A stretch of DNA of 64,000 bases from Nocardia aobensis NBRC 100429 (GTDB lineage: Bacteria; Actinomycetota; Actinomycetes; Mycobacteriales; Mycobacteriaceae), in contig NZ_BAFQ01000094.1 in assembly GCF_000308375.1 (NCBI RefSeq), positions 62,001 to 126,000 on the forward strand. The letters run 5' to 3'. The notes under the pieces are model-generated. The model saw only the letters and a program-made list of their open reading frames with translations, did no database searches and was not told the DNA's origin. Made by a program: the position numbers and the translations under genes. Shown piece by piece: positions 58,949-64,000 of the stretch (positions within the stretch are counted from its first letter, which is position 1; each line of letters begins with the position of its first letter).

Positions 58949-60082
58949 CTAGGCGGCGCGGACCTGCGGTAATCCCCATTCGGCGGCGAGCAGTTCATGT
59001 GAGCGCAGCCGGTCCTCGTGCCGGTGGGTGACGCTGGTGACGACGAGTTCATCGGCGCCGGTCAATTGCTGCAGCGCGGAGAGCCGTTCGGCCACCGAAC
59101 TCGGGGCGCCGACGAACTGGGTGGTGACGCGATCGTGCACCAGGCGCTGCTGCTGTTCGGTCAGCGCGGGCGCGGTGTCGGGGTCGAGGTATTCGGCGGC
59201 GCCGGCGCCGCTGCGGATGCTGTAGACCCAATGGCCGTAGGTCGAGGCCAGGTGGGCGGCGGTCGCGTCGTCGTCGGCTACGACCACATCCGCCGACACC
59301 ACCAGATACGGCCGGTCGAGAACCGCCGACGGCCGGAAGGCGGCGCGATACGCCTCCACCGTCTCCACGATCGTGCCGGGGGAGACGTGATAGTTGGCCG
59401 CGAACGGCAGTCCGAGCCGGCCCGCGAGCTGAGCGCTCTCACCGCCGGAACTACCGAACAGCCACAGCTGAACCTCGGCACCCTCGCCCGGAACAGCATG
59501 CAGGGCAATACCTTCCGAGCTGCGGTAGTTCCCGGTCAGCAGGTCGCGGATCTCGCGGACCTGACGGCCGTAGTCCAGCGGCTGGGTCCCGGGCAGTTGC
59601 AGCGCCTCGAAACTCGCCGCCAGCCGGGCGGTATCGAGCAGCCGTCCGGAACTGAACGGCGGCGGGATCACCACACCGTCGCGTACCCGGGTCGGACGGT
59701 CGGGCGCGGGCACCGGTTTCACCCCCGCCGAGCGCACCTCGGCGATCCGATGCGCCGAGCGCCCCAGGCCCAGATCCAGCCGTCCCGGATACAGCGCGTC
59801 GATGGTGCCGAACGCCTCGACCACCGCCGCGGAGGTGTGGTGGCCGACCTGCACGGCGGCCGAGCCGACCCGGATGGTGTCGGTGGCGGCCGCGATCAGG
59901 GCGATGAGCGTGGTCGGTGCGGAGGAGGCCACCGCGACGAAATGGTGTTCGGCGACCCAGAATCGGCGGTAACCCCACGACTCGGCGTGGCGGGCCAAAT
60001 CGACGGTGTTGCGCAGCGCCTGCCGCGGTGTGGACCCGGCACTGATGGGGGAGAGATCCAGAATCGACAACGGCACGGTCAT
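58949..60082 (-). CDS. LLM-class flavin-dependent oxidoreductase, 377 aa
   Basis: Luciferase-like TIM barrel: LSILDLSPISAGSTPRQALRNTVDLARHAESWGYRRFWVAEHHF, IRVGSAAVQVGHHTSAAVVEAFGTIDALYPGRLDLGLGR and LWLFGSSGGESAQLAGRLGLPFA. This is the MsnO-like or YhbW-type subgroup. It uses FMNH2 from a separate reductase or F420. It is the third gene of an operon of three LLM enzymes, with a 4-base overlap with the gene before it. Confidence 0.87.
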   Translation of the reverse strand: MTVPLSILDLSPISAGSTPRQALRNTVDLARHAESWGYRRFWVAEHHFVAVASSAPTTLIALIAAATDTIRVGSAAVQVGHHTSAAVVEAFGTIDALYPGRLDLGLGRSAHRIAEVRSAGVKPVPAPDRPTRVRDGVVIPPPFSSGRLLDTARLAASFEALQLPGTQPLDYGRQVREIRDLLTGNYRSSEGIALHAVPGEGAEVQLWLFGSSGGESAQLAGRLGLPFAANYHVSPGTIVETVEAYRAAFRPSAVLDRPYLVVSADVVVADDDATAAHLASTYGHWVYSIRSGAGAAEYLDPDTAPALTEQQQRLVHDRVTTQFVGAPSSVAERLSALQQLTGADELVVTSVTHRHEDRLRSHELLAAEWGLPQVRAA

Positions 60083-61449
60083 GACGCTCGCACTCCTTCG
60101 CTGCCGCGATGCGGATGGCGCAGCCCCAGATGTTCGCGCAGGGTCACACCGGTGTATTCGGTTCGGAAACTGCCCAGGTCCTGGAGCTCGGGAACGACCT
60201 TGTCCACGAATTCGTCGAGTCCGGCGGGCGTGAGATGGGGGACGAGCACGAACCCGTCGGCGGCGTCGGACTGGACGTACCGATCGATTTCCGCGGCGAC
60301 CTGAGCGGGCGTGCCGACGAACTGCTGGCGCGCGGTCACCTCGATGATCAGTTCCCGGATGCTCAGCTTCTCGGCCTCCGCCTTGGCGCGCCAGGCCTCG
60401 GCGATCGCGCGCGGGTCCTTGGCGTGCCGGACGCGTCCACGGGTGATGTTGGCGTTGTCGACCGGATCGATCTCGGGCAGCGGGCCGTCGGGGTCGTAGC
60501 CGGAAAGGTCACGGCCCCAGACCTGTTCGAGGAAGGCGATCGCGGTCTGCGGTCCGACCTGCTGCAGCCGGATCTCCCGCGCCCGCTCCTGCGCGTCGGC
60601 GTCGCTGTCACCGAGCGCGAATGTCGCGGCGGGCAGGATCTTCAGATCGTCGCGCCGGCGGCCGTACTTCGCGAGCCGGGTTTTGATGTCGGTGTAGAAC
60701 TGGCGCCCGGCCTCGAGTTCGCCGTGGCGGCTGAAGATCGCATCGGCCTTCGCGGCGGCGAATTCCCGGCCCTCCTCGGAATCACCGGCCTGGATCTGCA
60801 CCGGATATCCCTGCGGGCTCGCCGGCAATCCGTAGACGCCCTCGATATCGAATTGCGTTCCGCGATACCTGAATCGGGGCGCCGGGCCGCCGAATATCCC
60901 GCGTTCGCGGTCGACGACCGGCGCCCCGCCGGCGCGACTGTCCCAGATCGCGCGGGTCGCGTCGACCACTTCCGCCGCGCGCACGTAGCGCTGCGAGTGG
61001 TCGAGATAGCCACCACGCCGGAAATTCTCACCGGTGAACGCGTCGGACGAGGTGACGGCGTTCCAGGCGGCCCGCCCACCCGACAGGTGGTCCAGGCTGG
61101 CGAATTGCCGTGCGAGTTCGAAGGGTTCGTTGAATGTGGTGTTGATCGTGCCGGCCAGGCCGAGATGGGTCGTGACCCCGGCGAGCGCGTCGAGCACGGT
61201 GAAGGTGTCGGGACGACCGACCACGTCGAGGTCGAAGATCCGGCCGCGGTGTTCGCGCAGGCGCAGCCCCTCGGCGAGGAAGAAGAAGTCGAACAATCCG
61301 CGCTCGGCGGTGCGCGCCAGGTGGACGAAGGAGTCGAACTCGATCTGGCTGCCCGATTCCGGCACGCTCCACACCGTGGTGTTGTTCACCCCCGGGAAGT
61401 GCGCGGCCAGATGAATCTGCTTGCGTACCTGTTGTTTCGGCATCCTCAT
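60079..61449 (-). CDS. NtaA/DmoA-family FMN-dependent monooxygenase, 456 aa
   Basis: Typical NtaA/SnaA/DszA family: HLAAHFPGVNNTTVWSVPES, FDFFFLAEGLRLREHRGRIFDLDVVGRPD, GLAGTINTTFNEPFELARQFASLDHLSGGRAAWNAVTSSD, and QIQAGDSEEGREFAAAKADAIF. Members split C-S or C-N bonds in chelators, sulfones or thio compounds with FMNH2 and O2. ATG 61449 overlaps the previous stop by 4 bases; ATG 61443 is an alternative. Confidence 0.89.
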   Translation of the reverse strand: MRMPKQQVRKQIHLAAHFPGVNNTTVWSVPESGSQIEFDSFVHLARTAERGLFDFFFLAEGLRLREHRGRIFDLDVVGRPDTFTVLDALAGVTTHLGLAGTINTTFNEPFELARQFASLDHLSGGRAAWNAVTSSDAFTGENFRRGGYLDHSQRYVRAAEVVDATRAIWDSRAGGAPVVDRERGIFGGPAPRFRYRGTQFDIEGVYGLPASPQGYPVQIQAGDSEEGREFAAAKADAIFSRHGELEAGRQFYTDIKTRLAKYGRRRDDLKILPAATFALGDSDADAQERAREIRLQQVGPQTAIAFLEQVWGRDLSGYDPDGPLPEIDPVDNANITRGRVRHAKDPRAIAEAWRAKAEAEKLSIRELIIEVTARQQFVGTPAQVAAEIDRYVQSDAADGFVLVPHLTPAGLDEFVDKVVPELQDLGSFRTEYTGVTLREHLGLRHPHRGSEGVRAS

Positions 61450-62528
61450 CCTCGGGCGAGTGCGTAGCGGTTGGCGGGGCGCGTCAAGCCGATGAGGCCG
61501 CGCAGGCTGCGTGCCGGGCGGTCGAACGCCGCGGTGAACGCGGGCACCGCCAGTGGCCGCAACACCAGACCGTCGGCGGCGCACTCGCGCTGGGTCCGGT
61601 CGAGCAGCGCGCGCAGTCCGTCGGCGGTGCCGAGGTGGCGCACGGTCGCGGGCGGGGCCGCCGGACCCCAGGCGTCCAACTGGTCGAGTTCGGCGTGCGC
61701 CCGGTCCTCGGTCGCGGCCAGATGCACCTCGACGTCGAGCAGGATCCGCACCTCGTCGGGGGACCGCCCGGCCGCGGCGACCGCGGAGCGCAGCCGGGTG
61801 CGTACGGCGGCCGCTTCGTCGAGGTCGGCGGCGCCGACCCGGATCAGATCCGCGCGATGGACCGCGAGTCGGGTGCTCGCGGCCGACTCGGCGCGCACCG
61901 CGATCGGCGGCTGCCCCTGCGGCGGCCGAGGCGTGATCGAAGGACCCTTGACCGAGAAGTTCTCGCCCTCGAAATCGATGTAGTGCAATCGGTCGCGGTC
62001 GATGAAGCGGCCGGTCGCGAGATCGCGGATCTCGGCGTCGTCCTCCCAGCTGTCCCACAGCCGGGTCACCACCTCGATCGCCTCGTCGGCCTCGCGCCAC
62101 AGCGAGGCGTCGTCCTGCGGCTGTTTGCGGCCGAACAGTGCCGTCTGCTCGGGCTCCGCGGAGACCGCGACCTCCCAACCGGCCCGGCCGTAGGTGGCGT
62201 AGTCGAGGGCGGCGATCGCCTTGGACACGTGGAACGGTTCGGTGTGGGTGACCGTCGCCTGCGGGATCAGCCCGATGCCGCGGGTCGCGGCGGCGGCGCG
62301 GGCGGCGAGCGCGATCGCGTCGAGCGGGCCGTAACCATGCGCGTCCACACCGAAGGAGTCCGGGAGGAAGACGAAGTCGAGTCCGGCCCGGTCGGCGGCG
62401 GTGATCGCGTCGAGCCAGTAGCCGGGCGTGAACAGCTCCTCGGCGCGGGAGTCGGCCCGCCGCCACGACGCCGGGTGGATACCCGTGCCGGACAATTCCA
62501 CCCCGAGCAGAGGCGGGAACGACGACAT
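61446..62528 (-). CDS. LLM-class flavin-dependent oxidoreductase, 360 aa
   Basis: Luciferase-like fold: ELFTPGYWLDAITAADRAGLDFVFLPDSFG, GIGLIPQATVTHTEPFHVSKAIAALDYATYGRAGWEVAVS and a middle RFIDRDRLHYIDFEGENFSVKGP typical of the alkane-sulfonate/NtaA type. The C-terminal ~60 residues are less conserved. It is the first of three LLM genes joined by 4-base overlaps. The 267-base region upstream separates it from a divergent membrane protein gene and carries the short repeat CTCAAACTATGAG at about 62622. Confidence 0.85.
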   Translation of the reverse strand: MSSFPPLLGVELSGTGIHPASWRRADSRAEELFTPGYWLDAITAADRAGLDFVFLPDSFGVDAHGYGPLDAIALAARAAAATRGIGLIPQATVTHTEPFHVSKAIAALDYATYGRAGWEVAVSAEPEQTALFGRKQPQDDASLWREADEAIEVVTRLWDSWEDDAEIRDLATGRFIDRDRLHYIDFEGENFSVKGPSITPRPPQGQPPIAVRAESAASTRLAVHRADLIRVGAADLDEAAAVRTRLRSAVAAAGRSPDEVRILLDVEVHLAATEDRAHAELDQLDAWGPAAPPATVRHLGTADGLRALLDRTQRECAADGLVLRPLAVPAFTAAFDRPARSLRGLIGLTRPANRYALARG

Positions 62529-62795
62529 GCGAAGGCGTCCTTTCGATCGACAGGAGAGACACCGCCGAATCGCGGTTCGCGGGAAGCGGAGATGTTTCGC
62601 GATCGCCGGATGGGCAGAAGCTCAAACTATGAGAAATCGCCTGCGGCGTCAGCACTCTCGATCGCGGTGAATTCTATTCTTGCGGCGGACGGCATCGGCG
62701 GGGAGCCGAGAGGGCGAGGACGACTCGATGCTGTCGGGCCCGCCGTTCGTGCCCACTTCCGGAAATCCGGAGCCGCGGGCTCCTAAGGTGGCGGC

Positions 62796-63872
62796 ATGTC
62801 CGACAGCGAGCGGAACACCCCGGCCGCGGTGCCGGTGGCCCCGACCGGATGGCGCGGCCGCCTGCACCGATTCCGGCACTCGCCGTATCTGCCGGCGACG
62901 GTGCTGGTGTTCATTCTGGCGATCGCGGCCGGACTGTTCGCCGGCTCCTACACCTATATCCTCGCCAATCCGACACCGCACCGGATCCCCGTCGCGGTCG
63001 TCGATGCGGGCACCGCGGTGCCGACGCCCGGCCGGCGCTTCCTCGACACCATGGATCAGGCTCTGAACGGCTCCCTGCATCCGCTGCACTACGACACTCC
63101 GGCGGCGGCGCGCGAGGCCGTCGAATCGCAGCGGGTGTTCGCCATCCTCGATGTGCGCAGCGCGGAGCGGATCCCGGTCGATATTTCCGGTGCGTCCGGG
63201 TCGTCGGTGGCCCAGGTGGTGGTCACCGCGGCCGCCGAGGCGAGCCGTCAGACCCGGATACCGATCGCGGTGACCGATATCAATCCGCTGCAGCCCGGCG
63301 ATCCGCGCGGATTGGCGATCTTCTACATCACGCTGGCGGCGGTGATCATCGGCTTCGTCGGCGCCATCCAGCTCGGTGTGCACGCCGGTGCGTTGAGCGC
63401 GGTGCAGCGGATCGCGTTCACCGTCGCCTACGCCCTGCTGGGCGGGTTCGCGATCGCCGCCGTGGTGGATTGGTGGCTGGGCGCGCTGACGCTGCCGTTC
63501 GTGCAGTCGTGGGGAATTCTGGCGTTCACGATGTTCACCTCGGGCATGATCTTCTCGATGTTCAGCGCGCTGTTCGGACGCTGGGCGATGATCCCGACCT
63601 GGGGTGTGATGGTGCTGCTGGGCAATCCGTCCTCCGGCGGCGCGGTGTCGTGGCCGCTGCTGCCGTCGGTCCTCGGCGCGATCGGCCGCTGGCTACCGCC
63701 GGGCGCCTCGGTCAACGCCCAGCACACCGCGGTGTATTTCTCGGGCCACCAGCACGTCTTCCCGTATCTGGTGCTCGCCGGGTGGGCGCTGGTCGCCTCC
63801 ACGGTGTTCTGGGTGTGGCGGGACCGGCAGGCCGGCGCGGGTGACCCCGACCCGGCCGATTCCGACGAATAG
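62796..63872 (+). CDS. ABC-2/DUF3533-like membrane protein, 358 aa
   Basis: One N-terminal membrane helix (LPATVLVFILAIAAGLFAGSYTYIL), an extracytoplasmic segment (IPVAVVDAGTAVPTPGRRFLDTMDQ, REAVESQRVFAILDV) and five C-terminal helices (GLAIFYITLAAVIIGFVGAI onward). This is the layout of YhgE/DUF3533 and ABC-2 permease-like proteins, which handle lipids, drugs or secretion. It is divergent from the LLM operon. No ATPase gene is joined to it. Confidence 0.8.
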   Translation: MSDSERNTPAAVPVAPTGWRGRLHRFRHSPYLPATVLVFILAIAAGLFAGSYTYILANPTPHRIPVAVVDAGTAVPTPGRRFLDTMDQALNGSLHPLHYDTPAAAREAVESQRVFAILDVRSAERIPVDISGASGSSVAQVVVTAAAEASRQTRIPIAVTDINPLQPGDPRGLAIFYITLAAVIIGFVGAIQLGVHAGALSAVQRIAFTVAYALLGGFAIAAVVDWWLGALTLPFVQSWGILAFTMFTSGMIFSMFSALFGRWAMIPTWGVMVLLGNPSSGGAVSWPLLPSVLGAIGRWLPPGASVNAQHTAVYFSGHQHVFPYLVLAGWALVASTVFWVWRDRQAGAGDPDPADSDE

Positions 63873-63881
63873 TCCGCGACC

Positions 63882-64000
63882 TCAGGCGGACCTTTCGATC
63901 ACCGGCCGCGCGAACCCGCCCGGCACCGCGGCGAGCAACTCGCGCGTGTATTCGTGCCTGGGGTTGTCGAAAAGCTCTGCGGTGGTCGCTGTTTCGACGA
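63882..64000 (-). CDS. Peptide-type ABC transporter ATP-binding protein, C-terminal end only
   Basis: The gene enters from the right edge and stops at 63882. The visible 38 residues (VETATTAELFDNPRHEYTRELLAAVPG, then GFARPVIERSA) match the conserved tail of oligopeptide/dipeptide (OppF/DppD-type) ATPases. The neighbouring LLM genes suggest import of a sulfur- or nitrogen-bearing substrate. Confidence 0.75.
   Translation of the reverse strand, partial: VETATTAELFDNPRHEYTRELLAAVPGGFARPVIERSA

Overview
The window is high-GC actinobacterial chromosome, most likely a mycolic-acid-making actinomycete of the Nocardia/Rhodococcus/Mycobacterium group. The evidence is a KasA-like ketosynthase, AcpM-like and HadB-like fragments, two KstR-type operators, a complete roadblock/DUF742/GTPase conservon, an ECF42-type sigma factor with its DGPF partner, an Acg-like nitroreductase, and many GTG starts and 4-base gene overlaps. 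There is no rRNA, tRNA, CRISPR array or recognisable insertion sequence. Genus is an inference.

Layout. 1-9.6 kb: truncated lipoprotein, SHOCT and DUF6325 genes, GH15 glycosidase with an MFS exporter, a YoaK-like membrane protein divergent from an AlkZ-like winged-helix protein across a 28-bp palindrome, then patatin, Nudix and Y-family polymerase genes. 9.6-13.2 kb: a disrupted acyl carrier protein gene, a flavin-fold protein, the DGPF/ECF42 pair and a broken HadB-like dehydratase. 13.2-22.4 kb: methyltransferase, a MerR/HEAT-repeat operon behind a MerR-type promoter, topoisomerase IB, an aldehyde dehydrogenase, small lipid-binding or thioesterase proteins, a KstR-box nitronate monooxygenase and an exported HNH nuclease. 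22.4-28 kb: TetR/ketosynthase divergon with paired operators, then a methionine-salvage operon with a fused mtnA-mtnB. 28-33.2 kb: the conservon and an MFS gene.

33.3-38.6 kb is the most unusual region and looks like an acquired island. A SLOG-fold protein and an XRE/TPR regulator (broken by one in-frame amber codon) face a tightly overlapping rightward operon of four very small proteins, a methyltransferase-like protein (frameshifted), a CYTH-domain class IV cyclase-like protein and a 60-codon tail ORF. SLOG and CYTH both handle nucleotides, so a regulated nucleotide-signalling or small-molecule system is plausible but unproven; at least two genes are damaged in this copy.

38.6-48.3 kb: succinate-semialdehyde dehydrogenase, an HdeA-like lipoprotein, an M50 protease, a MerR/amidohydrolase divergon, a Tat-exported DAPG-hydrolase-like protein, a PucR-type regulator and the Acg-like enzyme. 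48.3-53 kb: an operon of APH-like kinase, ACAD10/11-type dehydrogenase and two SDRs below a TetR gene, which fits catabolism of 4-hydroxy acids. 53-58.7 kb: a von Willebrand A membrane protein, a polyprenyl synthase and a class I terpene cyclase (small terpene cluster), and an alpha/beta hydrolase. 58.9-64 kb: three overlapping LLM flavin monooxygenase genes, a membrane protein and the truncated end of a peptide-type ABC ATPase, suggesting sulfur or xenobiotic scavenging.
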